The notes below the pieces were generated by a model. That model ran no database searches. It was given only the letters and a program-made list of their open reading frames with translations, and was not told where the DNA came from. A program made the position numbers and the translations under genes. 64,000 bases of DNA from Chionis minor (Eukaryota; Chordata; Aves; Charadriiformes; Chionididae): positions 397,226 to 461,225 of the forward strand of contig VZSF01007297.1 of the NCBI GenBank assembly GCA_013398295.1. The letters run 5' to 3'. Every line of letters begins with the position of its first letter. The stretch's first letter is position 1. This document shows positions 1 through 13,323 of this stretch, in pieces.

Positions 1-111
1 TACAGGAAGCACAGTACAGATGCCTTTTTCTATTAAGAAGAAGATACCTTGTTTGTGCGTTTGAATTCAATGGAAGAAAGCAGTTTAAGCAGACAGTCCG
101 GGTACTCCCAC

Positions 112-154
112 CTGCTTCCAAACTGAGTCTTGCTCAAGCCAGGTTGTTCTGCAG
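112..154 (-). other. MKNK1: Candidate non-coding internal exon, probably MKNK1 5' UTR
   Basis: On the minus strand a 43-base segment is bounded by a good acceptor (CTGTTCCTTTTCAG) and a good donor (CAG followed by GTGGGAGT). It has no long open frame, as expected for a 5' untranslated exon. It lies about 4.6 kb downstream of the CpG-island promoter at 4.4-5.1 kb, in the same orientation. MKNK1 is inferred only because human MKNK1 lies next to MOB3C in this orientation; no MKNK1 coding sequence is in the window. The splice-site pair could be fortuitous. Confidence 0.33.
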
Positions 155-3100
155 CTGAAAAGGAACAGAATCACATTTACATTCAGAAGTCACATAAACA
201 TTGTTACATACATTCGGGTAGTCCCCAGAGTGTTAAGAGATTGCAAGAACCTGTTGTGCCGGGCTCCATGTGAGCACACAGCAAGAGCACACCCCTGCAT
301 TAAAGACTTTATAACTCTTAAGTACAGAATGCAAAACACAGTGTTATTTCCAGGGCTCCAGTCATTTCAACTGAAGAGGAGACCCCCTTGTTACGGTCTC
401 GCAAAAACAATGGAGGGATTTATGGTGTTTACTAGTTCTTGTTGTTATATCTTTGGTGAACCATAGCAAGTTTAGATTTAAAGTACAGAATTACTCTTAG
501 TGATCAAGAATTATCATACTTCTAACCTAGATCAACACTCTGCCAAGGCAGAGCACCACAACTACAGCCGTAACAGCACCAAGTTAAAGCAGATCTTGAA
601 ACTGGTCTTGGAGGCAGCCAAACAGGCTCGAACAGACCAGGAGCATAAGAAAGCATCTTCCACATCTAAAAATCTTCTGAGAACAGATACTGAATTCACT
701 CCTAGCAAGTGGCAAACAAGACAGTGATGTTCAGGTAACAACATCTGAAGAAAAGAAGAATCGGGAGCCTCAAATAAAGCCTTCTGTGGTTTCACAGATA
801 GCCTACAACCTGGAATTCAACAGATCATCTCAAAGCTGATGTCCTGGACAAGAGATGTTTTCGGACCACAGAGGTGGAACCTAAACAGCTGCACTTATAA
901 AAATACTACTGTTCCACAGATAATGCAAAAGCAAAGGCTTTTTATTCAGATCGAATAAAAGCCTGCCAAGATCCCTGATTAGGCTTCTCCAATTGAGATT
1001 TAAAAGTACTATTTTGACTAACTGAACAACAACAGGCAGACCAGTCTGGTCTGCACCTTCTGAACAGCAGGCATTTCTCAGTTGACTTACACTTATTTTC
1101 AAAGCCATTGTTTACTTGCTCAAACAGCTACCGCCAGATGCAATAAAATAGTTAGGCATGAGTAAGTCCCTTGATTCCATAAGCATGACACACCTGTGAC
1201 TCTCAAGACTTCAAATGTAACTGTGTGTGCTCAAAACTCAAAAAAAAAAAAAAGGGGGGGGGGAAGCCACTTTAATGGCTTTAATGGCCACTTCAGATAT
1301 CTAGAGTTTTGGACAAAGAAACAAAACAGAAACAGACTTCAGTCTCATTTTCCTCCCAACTCAGTTGCCCATGTCATTCTTGGACCCCTTCTCCAGAAAC
1401 ACTTTGATTCCTGTAGATTTGGCTTATAACATAACAGGACTCACTCAGCAGATGACAATCCTGCCAAAACCTGCTAGCTGCAGAAAGCTCAGAGTAATCA
1501 AAGCTACATTTGTAAAGCAACTACCTAGTGATTAATTGTGATTGTAATGTTACAGATCAAGAGAAACAAAATTTGAAGAGGAGGGATGCCCAATTCTTTA
1601 GGACAGGCCCATGTCAAATCCAGAGGCAGACTATTTTATAACTCACTCTATACTGCCTTAAGTAAGAATTTTAAATTGCAAGACATGAGAATTCTTACAG
1701 GTCATTCATCTTTACAGTAGTTTGCCATAATTCATTCTTGGCTGTCATTTACCTTCTCATCCCACCTACAAGAAAACTTTTAGTATCATTTAATTCATTA
1801 ATCTGAATTATGCATGAAGGAAGAGGAACTTAAAAACAGTCCAACATCTTCCCAATAAGATACAGGAGCATTAACATTTCAAAATGAAAAGTCCACAGGA
1901 AGCCTGGGAGATCTGATTTCATGAAAGAGCAAGTCTGAGAAAAATTATCAATTCTTCCTTGTCGCAGGCATTACTGTAACACCTACGCAGCATACCAGCT
2001 GACACCAGCCTCCTAAAATCCTTCACTCTGCAGAAAAGGTTACAGCAACCTTTTCTTCACCTCTGTCCTTCTCTCTGCAATTCCCTTCTGTCACACTTTT
2101 AGAAGATCAGTCACCTTATCTTCTGTGCACACAAGTTGCAGTCTAACTTTCCATACTCTCTGCTAGCCACTTCCCTTGCAAACTAAGCATGGGGTTTCTG
2201 AGGTTCTGTGTCAAACCCTCCAGCAACAGGTGGATCTCACTTTGCAGGATAGCACACAAAGTTATTTCAAATAAATTCGTCCCACCCCAATTTATTACTT
2301 CACCATGATTAGTACTGGGGAAGCGAGGAGAGCCTTAATGGAGAAGAGAGCACACAGCATTCCTTTCCCTCTCCTGTTGGCAGAAAATAGCGTATTTTAG
2401 CACAGATGCCATAGACAGGAGATTTTCTGCTGAGGTCTGCCTATATTTACACAGATGCACATGCATTTCTTTAAAAGCATTAGTTATCATTCAGAATGAC
2501 AGCAAACAAACTGTTACCATCCTCAGTGGAAAGACAAAGGCAAACAAGACAAGTGTGCTGACCCTGCTATGAGTTAATAAGCGAGGGGAACAAACGAGAC
2601 TGAAGGTGGCTTAAAAACACACAGTAATCTTTTTAATTTCTTGTTCTGGGACAACATGCCCCTGAAGCAGCCCCATGGATGAGAGGACATAATAGGGTGT
2701 ATTTGACAGGGCTAACAAGTAAATGTGAATGGTAAGCCTTGCTGGGAACAGCATGGCATACACAGCAGTTATTGCACTAAAGACCATCTTCTCGCCTGCC
2801 ACATATAGTAGTACAGCCAAACAAGATATTTAATGCTACTGACCACTGGCAGACTATTCATATTAAGAGCTTCCACCACAGTGCAGCAGCAACTTCACTG
2901 CAAAACTACTTTAAACTCCAGATCACCACATTCTAAATGAGAAAAGTCCTTGCAATAGTACTTTGACTCAACTACTCAAAGCTTCTCTAACCCCTAGAGC
3001 ACTTTTAAATTAAGGAGATATACAAGGCAACTAAGTTCTGAGGGCCACTTACTAAACAGTAAGCTGCTGACTCTCTTCTACATTTGATGGCATCAACAAA

Positions 3101-4716
3101 TCTCAGAAGACTGTCTCTGCGTCGCAAATTAGCTCCTAACCCCACTCAGCTCCCTCGCTAGTTTTCAAGTCTAAACCAAAGAGAAAAACTTCTTAGAAAA
3201 CAACATTTAATATCAAACAGATACAAGATAAGCATTTCCTGCTTTTACTCCACACCCCACAAATAATCAGATAAGAACATTTGTCACTGGAAAAAAAGCT
3301 ACACAACATACTCCCATATTAGCAAGCAGCCTTATTTGGAAAGATTAATCTAACTAAACATGTTTTTAAAGTTTGAAGCAGGACTGATTTTTTTTTCCTT
3401 TTCCCCTCCTCTGTAGTTTGAACTCTAAAATTAATAGTCATTAAACATCACTGCATTTTCACATTTGATGTCACATAAAGTTTGTACCAGTGTTTTAACA
3501 TTTGTTACCAGGACGGTACTGGAAGGTGACAGGAAATTCATTGCAGTAAATACCTTTTTTGAAAGCATTAGGGAGTACCAATACAGCATTCATACCATGA
3601 AATAATGTCATGATGGACAATACTCAATGTCAAGAAACTTTCAAGTGTCCAAGGCACCCAAATCCACTCTACGTGCAAGGCTGCCAACACCAAAACCAAT
3701 TACCTTTAGAACTGCAGTGGAAAAGGTTCAGCTCCTCAAGTGTATTTTGCCTTTCTTCCATCCAGCGCCTGGAAGGCACAAAGAGGAGCACTACTTTGAA
3801 AAAAAAATGCCAAACTGTAGTTCTCCAAAATTATCAGAATATATGCCAAGCTAATCTTTCCAAGCTAATTGTGAGGCATAAATTTGTACAATAAAAAGGC
3901 TTTTATAAGCAGTAAGATCATAAAAGGAAAAAAAAAACAAAACAAAAAAGATATCTGAGGAGTGGTTTATTTCTAAACAAGTTTAACATCTCACAAACAA
4001 GTGCTAATCGTGCCAGGCAATAGAGTGATTTTTGGCTATCGCACGTACTGCTGAGGCCAGCAGCCACGCTGTCACCAGGGCTGTACCTGAAGGTCACCCT
4101 GGTCAGGACAACAGACACTGCCCAGGTGAAGCACAGATTAAATCTAGATAGATTTTCAGTGTTCAGTGCTCATAGCTCTCATCGTTTTATGACAGATGAA
4201 AAACATAAGAAGAACTAAAAGATCACTTGTGATCGTATCTAGGAACATTTGCCTTTGCCCACTCTAGTTCCACTCCAGCAATATTCTTAACAGAACGCAG
4301 CCGTCATAGGAGTTTATCAACTTACCACTCTTTATTAAAAAAAAACCCGCACTGTGTATGAAATACAGCACTTTAAGCCTTCGGGGAATAACCAGCTCCA
4401 AGCAACAGGCAACTCCCACGTCCTTCGCGGAGGGCCCCGAGACCCGAAGCTGCCGGCCGGCGGGCTGGAGGCATTTTCCTGCCTTCCAGCTGTCCCTGGA
4501 CACCCGGCACCACCCCCAGACACCGGGACCGCCACCGCGCCCGGCCTCCAACACGCCCCGCGCCTCGCAGGAGCCCGGACAAGCCCCCGTGAGGAGCCCG
4601 GACGGCTCCCCCTCAAGGCTCCCCTCAGCCGACCGAGGCGGGGAGGGCGGCGAGCCGCGTCTCCCCCTCACCGCCGGCCAGCCCTGAGGCAGCGCCGCAG
4701 CCCCCTCCCCGCCCTC
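155..4716 (-). other. Probable first intron of the leftmost gene; no coding sequence seen
   Basis: AT-rich sequence without a recognisable protein-coding exon on either strand. The open frames here are short and none resembles a known protein family. It holds one marked low-complexity tract (1240-1263). If the flanking exon calls are right, this is intron 1 of MKNK1. Confidence 0.35.
1240..1263. repeat. A14-G10 homopolymer junction
   Basis: Fourteen A directly followed by ten G on the plus strand. Such junctions are prone to length error in sequencing and to polymorphism. Confidence 0.9.
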
Positions 4717-4718
4717 AC

Positions 4719-4800
4719 CTCCATGGCGGCGACAGCGTCCCTCGGCGGGGGCGGTGACAGCGTCCCCGCCCTCCCGCCTCCTGGGTGAGGAGAAGGCGCA
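4719..4800 (-). other. MKNK1: Candidate first exon ending in ATGGAG before a splice donor
   Basis: The minus strand reads GCCGCCATGGAG followed by GTGAGGGC, a strong donor (GT at 4718-4717). The exon's 5' limit is not defined; 4800 is a placeholder inside the island. The ATG at 4724-4722 is in a good Kozak context (GCCGCCATGG). Spliced to the candidate exon at 154-112, it would read eight codons and stop, so it would be a short upstream frame rather than the main start. Some transcripts might use other donors. Confidence 0.4.
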
Positions 4801-4802
4801 GC

Positions 4803-4882
4803 GCGCATGCGCACGGCACCGCCCCCGCCCAGCCCCTGTGCGCATGCGCGCGAGGCGGGAGCCGCAGCGGGCGCGCAGGCGC
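4803..4882. promoter_or_regulatory. Cluster of three NRF1-type motifs
   Basis: Perfect palindromes GCGCATGCGC at 4803-4812 and 4840-4849, and a variant GCGCAGGCGC at 4873-4882. Palindromic GCGCATGCGC is the known NRF1 consensus. The spacing is 37 and 33 bases. Factor binding is inferred from motif only. Confidence 0.7.
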
Positions 4883-5083
4883 AGTATGGGGCTCCGGGGG
4901 TAGTGTCATGGCGATCTTGTAGGGTGTCGCTTCCCACACTGGGCCTTCGCAAATCTCCTTCCCAGAAGAGCGGTCTGTGCCTGAGCGCGCCCCCAGATCT
5001 TAGCGGGGGGGGGTGCAGAGCCTCGGGGGTCAGGTAGAGGGTGTGGGGACCTTCTGCAGCAGCCTGAGGCCGAGGGCCTGGCA

Positions 5084-5094
5084 GCCGCCATCTT
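5084..5094 (-). promoter_or_regulatory. YY1-type motif
   Basis: GCCGCCATCTT on the plus strand, that is AAGATGGCGGC on the minus strand, a full match to the YY1 promoter-proximal consensus. It sits at the outer edge of the CpG island. Confidence 0.6.
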
Positions 5095-5100
5095 TTATGG

Positions 5101-8100
5101 CTGCCCCCCCAAATCCCCCTGCAGGGTGGCCAAGAAGCGCTTGTGGAAAAGCCACAGTAATTAGCAAAGTTTAGCACGTGCTGGTCAGGATGCCTCAGCA
5201 GAAAAGGCAGTTGTGAGTTAAAAAAGCCAATAGGACTTTTATGTCTTCCTTCAGCAAGTACTGTCTCTCACAAACCTGTTAGGGCACAGGGGGGTGATGA
5301 GGATAACTTTCTAGAAGCCTCGAGAGCTCCAAGAGTAAAAAAGGCTCAGTAGTAGCAGAAATCGTGCATTGGAGTTTGCAGATGAGTCCCTTTTAGTTTT
5401 TACAAAGAGAAGCTTTGACTTACTTCTCGGGTGTTAAAAAGGCTTGGTAAGAGACAGCTATCCATGCCATTTCCCACCAGAAGGCTGAGCAGGGAGGTGG
5501 ATTCATCTGCAGAGAAGTATCCCTGGCAAGAAATAGCTCTTTTCCATACCAGCTCAGATTGACATTTTATAAGGTCATTCACAGTTTGGGTGACATTTCA
5601 GTCTGCCACTCGTTGTAGTAAACTAAATAGGAAGATGTGAGCTGGTTAAATTTAGAGCCTGTATTAAAAGAAGGTTGAAATCAAGTGCAACAGGAACCCC
5701 TGTGAGACACTACTCCCTACCTCATTTGTGATATAGTATCTTCTCCGTAAGGATTTCAAACATCAGTGGAGATACTAGATTTGCTGGGAATTGGGAGATG
5801 TTCATGCCTAGAGACTGCAAGCTTTGCTGCACTGTGTGGCTACATATACCAGATAAATAACGGGAACTTTTGAAGCAGAACCTGAATATGCCTGGAAAAA
5901 TCAAAGCAAATTGTAAGCTACCAAGTTAGCAGGACATTAACGGTCACCTTAGAGATGTTCTAACTCATTTTATTTTGCATTTGCCGACATCTTGGAATTT
6001 GCACACAGTCCGTTACCACATTTCAACTGGAAGATGGTAACTGCCACATGGCAAAGAGCCTGTAGGACTGTTGGTAGCGAAGAGGTATAGCCCTTCCCAC
6101 CCCCAGAGTACCAGAAACCATTTCCAAGTTGCCATGGAGAGAGAGCAACCTATTTTAGTTATACTGGCCAAAAACTTTTTAACTTTCACCACACATGGGA
6201 TCGATGATTTGTTGTTGATAACAGTATTTTTCACCCAAAGCTGTTCAATACCACGAGTGTTGGCTGTTTTTAAAATGGCTAAAGAGGAACACCAAATTCA
6301 GCCTGGTAAATGAATTACAGCTTTAACCCATGAGCATGCCACCACTGTATGGCTTCAGTCTGGACATGCAGCTTGGTATCCGCAACTCTCAAGGCCACAA
6401 GCTCAGCAAATCTAAGGCAAGTTAAGACATATGCTACCTGCTCTTGCTGTCTTCTCTGCTAGTTGGCTGGGAAGATGCACCACAGTTGGAGAGAGCTGCC
6501 AGCTCCTCAACTGGGTTCAAAGAAAACAGCCCAGAAGCAGAGCAGTGCCTGAGACAGCTGAAGCCTGCAGGTCCCAGGACAGGGTAGGGTTACTGAATGT
6601 CAATGGTATCATTGTCGCATCCTCTTCCAGGATGAAAGCATGCTTTGTTCTTTCCCCCAAGCTGGGGTGGAAGAGCTTATCCTATAAACAGCAGAAGCAC
6701 TGAAGCCGGGTTTTCTAGGGATGCAGTCTTGTGTGCACGTTGGTGCAATGCTCTGAGGTCTAACAAGGTGCAAGCCCAGGTGAAGATTTCTCCACAGTGA
6801 AGTCACTCCCAGCAGCTCTTCCAGACATGAATCGCTGGTGGCCCATCCAGGTTGAGGACACTCCTATTTCCCTCTTCCCTCAGGGAGAGCATTTTTAGTC
6901 TTCGCCCTCCACTAGTTGCCCACCTATTTCCACAATACATGGAAACCTTTTATCCTGGAAGGGTTCAGGACTTACGGCTGAACTTCTTCCCATGTATACC
7001 TCTGCTTGAACGGAAGTAAAGGGCAGTCTGCGAGAGCAGCTCAAATCCATGCAAGCATGTTCAGACTCTGAACATCTACGACTCTATCAGTTCAGGGGAG
7101 ACCATCTCAAACTTTTGTAGCATTTTTTCAAATTGAATTAGTCATGCTTTTTAATTCTCATCCATTGCTTCTTATTAGCTCATTCTCCACTGGTTTAAAA
7201 GGTTCTTACACAACACAGCATCTTCTGCCTGTGTAAGTAGGCATCTGCTCTCAAAGCAAGATGTATATACTTGAATCCTTCTTGGTTTTCCATCCCTTTT
7301 CTTACTTGCAAGATGACGCAGCTGCACAACACACTCAACCAGAGGGCAGCTCTTAAGTTTCAATCTAGCCTGTTAATAAAGCAGGAGGGGGAAAAAAGCA
7401 GGGGGAAAGAAGTATTTGTATTTTTATTTTCATTTTGTTGTTTTTAATGGAATAGGCATGGTATTTCTAGGAAATGGTTGTGCTAATATTTCAAGGCTAA
7501 GTCCCATGAAAAGTGAAAAAGAAAGCACCTCCTCAAACAGTGTAATTGATTTATTAACCACAGTAGAATAAGTAATTCTTCCACATGACTTTTCTTTTTT
7601 AATACCTTTTCAAGGACATGTCTGCTTTTTACCCGTGCAGCACACAGCAGAGAAGATAAGGAGCCATCTGTGCTGGCTGTTAGACAAATAAGAAGTAATT
7701 ACCAAAGCTAGTTTTGATTTAGCAGTGCTACAATTGGATCACAGTACTTTGCCCTATGTTTTACTACTAAAATGATTTCAAGCTTTGGCTAGAATTATTC
7801 CTCTCTTATCTGCCCACAGCCAAGCACCTAAATCTATCTTTAAGCACCTGCAATCTAGTCGAGTCTGATTTTCAGGACACAGAGCATGTACCGTTCCCTC
7901 TGCTGTTCAAGGAATTTGTACAAGCTCAGTTTCTCTGAAAATTATACTTCTCATTTAGGCGATTAAACCCAGAGACAGGTTTATGCAATCCCATTTGCTA
8001 GGATCAAGCTTCTGTGTCATTCTTTTGTTGTGAATGTCCCTTCTCCACTCCCCTGCTAAAAAAAAAAGAGTGCTGTTTCTTTCAGGAAACCTTGTGACTT

Positions 8101-11100
8101 GTGTAGCGTTATAGGTAGTGTGAGATATCTCTACCCCTAGAGACCATGTTTCAATGTCCCATCTGGCAAACTTGCGCACAACAGGGAACAAGGAAAAGTA
8201 CTCAAAATGGACCTTAAAAGTGCTCGTATGGATGTGAATGCCAGGCTGAAACCTGCTTTTCCTACAGCCAGACCCATGAAGAGTACTCCCATCATCACAC
8301 AGTGCCCACTGGGACAGAGATCCTGAACGGACTCTATTTAATGGAAAGCCCAAGTAACATGGGACCTGGAAAATGTGTGTTCTGCTGGAAACCAACAAAC
8401 CAAACCTGCTGGAAACAAGCAGAAAAATGCTTGTGTCCACTGTACAAGCTGATCATTCGAGGCTGTTACTGCATACCCCTGAACTCCCCCACCTACCCCA
8501 AACAGCTCTTCAGCAGCAGCACAGTGACTTCTGCCAGTCAGATTGCTTTTCATCCTCAACAGCTCCTCGCTTTTCCGCAGGACTCGGCACGACACGTTAC
8601 AAATCCTTCCAGTCCTTTTTCTATGTTGTCCTGCTTAGGAGAGCAAGAGGAAATAGCATAGAGCATGTGCTATCCCAAATACTAGGCCCCTGGGCAGCCA
8701 CTGGAGACACGTGGGGCTGTGTCCAAGTAGTCTGACTTCAGTGTTACAACTTGGTATTGATTATTTAGGTGGTGCCTACGCCACCATTGTCAACACAACA
8801 TGGACAAGAGGAGTGAGATCTGGTGATGCTCCACGTGGTGTTTTGATGGTATAGTCTCACTAAAATGAACGGAGCTAAGCTGTCTCATGCCCTTGGGTTC
8901 CTCAAGATATTACCCAGATGAGTAACAGCCAAAATTCTGGACACCCCAGTTTCAACCTCTGACACTGCGCATGCTACATCCATCTGCGCTGTGTAGAGGT
9001 TTAGACAGTATTTGTACATGGATAAAACAAAAGTCTCAGGGCCAGGCATGAGCAAAGCTCTCAGAAGTCCGTTCGAAAAGCAAGGGTTGCTATCCTCATC
9101 CTGCACAACTGGGTTCCTCAGACACGAGAGATGCTGTTGTACGAGTGATCTACACCAAAGAGGAAGGCTCTCAGAGTCTTCTGTTCTGTGCTTGCACGGG
9201 AGAGGGGGCTTTTTTAGTCCTGCAATTGCTATGGGCTTGTTACAAGATGGTGTAATACAAGAATGTCTGTGAGTTTTAATGAATTTGGAAGTCATAGCAC
9301 AAAAAGGGTGTCTCGGGGAGGAAACTGCTAGGACCAGAAGTGGGAAGATGATTTTCCTTCTGAGTGGCGACGTTTTCAAATGCAGCATCCCAGTTTCATT
9401 TCACTGCATTCCTGTTCTACTTAGGTATTTGGTTTTGCATGAGAGCGCCGTAATATCGAACAGATTGCAAACTCAAGCAAGAAGGATTTAGAGAAGATGC
9501 TGGGGTTTCTTGCTTCCAGCACAGAGAACGTGACAGCTGAGTTCCCAACAAGGCCAGTTAGGGGTTACAGAAGCAATCCAAGGACTGAAAGAAGACAAGT
9601 CCTCAGAAATGAGCAGTTACCAAAACAGCAGAACATTTTGCCACAATCAAGGCCTTCCATAACATTTCCTCCACCTATACGTAGCTACCAAAACCAGCAC
9701 ATCCACCCTGCTAGTTTAGGCTGGAACTGAGACCTTGTGTACATCTCGGCTCTTACTGGCTCCAGTGCACAGAAGTGTGGAGCATCCTGGCACTACTGGA
9801 AAACTGCAAGATGAGTAAGACCCAAGGGAGGGAGACTATGAGTGCAGTGCTGGTCCTGGTCTCCGGCCCAGGATGCCTACAGCAAGTTGCCCCAAGATTG
9901 CCAGCTCATATGTAAGAGCTCACCTGACAGCCACATGAATGGATGGCAAAATGCTCACCTCACTCCGTCATTAGGGCATAGCCCAAAGCAATTGGTAACT
10001 GGCCCAGTGGATATAAAATACTAAATGACAAATGAGAGGTCTGTTGCAGTATGGTAACTCCCATGTGGGACAGCTTCATTAAAGTTAATAATAAAATAGC
10101 TGGTGGAGGATTACCCAGATGGCGGTGAAGCTTCTTCTGACACAGGCTGAAGAGTCATACAAGTTAAAGAATCCTGAAAATATGGATCCTCTTCCTCCTC
10201 CTCATGATTATTATTCTCAGCAGGAGGCTGTTAAATGGATACCACTACTTGCAGAGTATGAAGCAACCCGGTGCCCCAGCAGCTGTACCTGGACCCAAAT
10301 GTTCTGCAAGAGAATCCCTACAGTCCAGGGTTCCTGCAAAGTCCCAAACTTCCTTCAAGTTTTCCACCAAAGCATATGATTTAGGAGAACAAGTGCCAGA
10401 GACTTTTAAGAAGCAGTAGTAGTGGAGCTGCTGGACTCAGGATCCAACGGGTATCAACTGATATATCCCTGTTATCCTTCTTGCTGCTGAGAAACCAGTG
10501 GCTTGCCCCAGCGGTGTGCCAGCTTGGATGGGGGAGAGGTTGGGCGAGCTCAGACATTGGAATAGACTGGAGACACTGGGGCAGTCAAAGTGTGACCGTC
10601 ATTGAGTGACTACACAGTGAGTCCTTCCCTAGGGATGTCAGTAGCAGATGGCATCACCAGGTATTTCAAAGTAAAGTGCCTCATTGGAGTTGAATTGATT
10701 GTGTTCCACCAAGACCTTCAAGAAACCTGCAAGCGGACCATGCTTTTGTTTCCGCTGCAGCCACCTCTACAGAAAGAGACTCTCGTGTAGGAGCCCTCAT
10801 TTGCTGTTGCTATGTTCTGCATCTGTGCAGACATGCAGTAGTCCCCCACGCACCGCTGGCATTTCAGCTCTGACTCAGGGTCTCTTTTCAGCAGGGACCT
10901 GAATGCCACACTCTTGCTTTGAGGTTTTCTTGACATTTATGAGTCATTTGTCCTTCCCTGACCTGCATAAGGGAATCTGGCAGACTGGGCTGCGCTAGCA
11001 AAGTCATCGGCCTCTAGAAAGTAAAAGCTGCACGTATTTGAGAGAAACACTCTTGCCTCTAGTTATGAAACTCCCTGCTAGAATCCGTATCTTCCCCCAC

Positions 11101-13300
11101 CTCCAAAAAAATGATAAAGGAATGGATCTAGTATTATTAACCCATCTCATCTCTTTCTGATCCTGAATAGCTTCATGATCCTCTCCCACTGTGGACACAT
11201 TTTTAAGCCTTGGACACAACAGCTCCTCCTTGGCTCCTTTTTTTCTCTTTCCACGTTTTCTCTTACATTGTATGAGCTTTTACCAACAGAGAAGGAATAT
11301 CTCAGACCAGATCATGTCATGGTTATTGTGACCAGTTAGCCAGGACCACCCAGCCTTAGCATGGGCAGGCTTAAACCCAGGAGCCACCAGTCAGACCAGC
11401 AAACCCCCAGTGGGGGTTGCTGCCAGGGTAGGTCAGCCTTGACCCCTGCCTACACATGACTGAGGGCAGCATGCTTCAAGTGGCCAAGCCCAAACCCTTT
11501 CCATGTCCCATCCCTGTCGCACTGCAACAGGAACCATTATGCTCCACAGAGCTCTTCAAAGCTCTTTTTCTTTCCCTCCATCCAAGACTATTTCTAAATT
11601 CTCCAGCATCTACAGAGGGCAGGACGCATTCACATCTCTCTCCTGTGCCTACGTGTGACCTGGTGACTGGTACCACAGCCTTTTATTCCGTCATGAAGGA
11701 CAAGGTGGCTGCAGAGAAAGAAAATAAAATCCCAGCAGTAGCACATTTCCCCTTCGTCAGGAGAACCCAGGGGTTTTGCAAAGAGACAAATGAGTCCCAG
11801 GCACCTGGCAGCCAGCTGAGCAGATGAGTCATTTGGGGAGCCGGGGCTAACAAGAGCTATGTGCGTATTTAATGCATCCCAGGATTCCTGCCTGCTTTCA
11901 AATTATTCAGGGATGTTTGTTGAAGCTCTGGAGATGCTGGTGCCTCATAGGCACACTTCAGCCTCCTGAAGGGAGAAGGTTGCCTTAGATACATATCTTA
12001 ATGCTTTATGCTTCATAAACATCTCTGCTGTGCTCAGGCATTAAACACTCCAAGCAGGGAGACACTCAGATGGAAGAGGACCAGGGGAATAGCTCAGTGC
12101 CTTGGAGACAGACAAAGACCTTTCTGGCAGTGAGTGATCTTCCCGTCTCCCCTTCCTATACTGATTCCAAAGTTACTAAAGATGCAGTTGTCACAGCAAA
12201 ATCAAAAGTTTTGTTTCCTTGGGTAAACCATATTGAAAAGAAAAGGAGGAAAAAGAAAAGTAAAAAAAAAAACAACCAAAAAACCAAAAAAACCCTTTGA
12301 AATTCTTTTTTAAATCTCTTTTTGAGATGGGCCTGTGGGTTGATCTTTCAGAAATAGTACTTTGTGTTCCACAGCAATCTATAGGAGCTCCATGGTGTGG
12401 AGGAGGTAAACAGGGAACACTCCCAAAGCAGGAGGGCTGAAATCTCCAGGCATGAGTTTGAAGAATAAACAAAGTACACTCCCCTTTTGTAATGCATAGT
12501 GCATAATTACCTAGTGGAACTCATTGCCGCAGGACAATGTGGAGAACAAAAATATAAGCAGGCTTCTGCACAGGCATTATTTACACGAAGTCCTGTTAAA
12601 CTGGGGATATTTAATGCCCCTCTGGGTGCCTGTTAATTGGCCACACCACCCTCTTAGATTTTTTTTTTTCTGTTGTCTAATTTGAACCTCCCAAGCCACA
12701 AATTGTGGCTGTTGGTCACTATCTCACTGTCTTCCACTGTTGGGAAGAGGTTGACTCTGTTAGCTTTGTACCTCACCTCGAAGTTGCTGTAGGTTGCTGT
12801 CACTTCATCCCTTACAGCCTACAGTTGAGACAGCTTCTGAATAAGTCCTAGCATTCCCAGCTCCCAGAGGATCCTGTGCTTTGAGTCCGACCAGGCCTCA
12901 CTCCTCAGGAAGGCAGAAGGTTCCCAATAGAGCTGTTGTCATCTCCTGTCTCTGCACCACATGGCGATTTGTTTGTGAGCTTCATATTTATGTGAAGAGG
13001 CTGGAACGTGGATCCCAGGAACCACACACCTTTGCGACAAGTAGTGAGTAAAACTCACCACCATGTATCGCTGGAAAAACATCTTCAGGTGGGACGCGGG
13101 TGAAAAAGTCTGCAAGGGGAGGATGCAGACCAGCATCATTAGCCTATGTCAACCTGAATTCTGAGATGCAAGCTGAGGTCTCAACGTGGCATTGAGATCC
13201 ATCAGCACTGCAACTCTCAGAGGAAATCCACTCTTCAAGTTATCCTGGGTGCTGTTGTATGATGCCTGTCTTACTGCCAATGAATCAGGAAAGAATGAAG
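5101..13300. other. Intergenic region, no gene seen
   Basis: About 8.2 kb between the CpG island and the presumed 3' end of MOB3C. I found no exon with recognisable protein similarity, no CpG island and no clear CR1 copy. The longest open frames (about 120-165 codons) overlap each other on both strands and look like chance. It has an A-rich tract near 12.23-12.30 kb. Confidence 0.6.
12231..12300. repeat. A-rich low-complexity tract
   Basis: Purine and A-rich stretch made of AAAAGG, AAAAGAAAAG and AACCAAAAAA units. It could be an old retrotransposed tail or simple sequence; no source element is recognisable. Confidence 0.7.
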
Positions 13301-13323
13301 TACACCAGTCTTATTAATGTTTC

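Larger units (their letters stand above)
4420..5100 (-). promoter_or_regulatory. MKNK1: CpG-island promoter, probably of MKNK1
   Basis: About 680 bases rich in CpG, sharply set off from AT-rich flanks on both sides. It contains three NRF1-type GCGCA(T/G)GCGC motifs within 80 bases, GC boxes (CCGCCCCCGCCC near 4820), and a YY1-type AAGATGGCGGC on the minus strand. No TATA box is evident. This is the usual make-up of a housekeeping promoter. A minus-strand splice donor at 4718-4717 suggests transcription leftward. The gene name is inferred from synteny with human MKNK1-MOB3C. Bidirectional activity is possible, but I see no rightward exon. Confidence 0.65.

Noticed and set aside
1741..1772. 13-base minus-strand microexon between TTTTCTTGTAG and GTAAATG
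   Set aside because: Such tiny exons need transcript support, and no coding or UTR frame points to it.
4264..4845. 193-codon minus-strand open frame in the CpG island
   Set aside because: Composition-driven (Gly, Arg, Ala), crosses a strong splice donor and resembles no protein family.
8302..8661. Plus-strand frame with a cysteine cluster (CVFCWKPTNQTC, CLCP, CYC), considered as a defensin-like peptide
   Set aside because: Cysteine spacing fits no avian defensin pattern, there is no signal peptide, and equal-size frames overlap on the opposite strand.
12920..12960. Minus-strand CAG acceptor followed by a frame reading EMTTALLGTF, considered as the last MOB3C exon
   Set aside because: The segment at 14857-14886 reads KEMTERICH with a good acceptor and gives exactly the family length of 216 residues; the EMT match here is chance.
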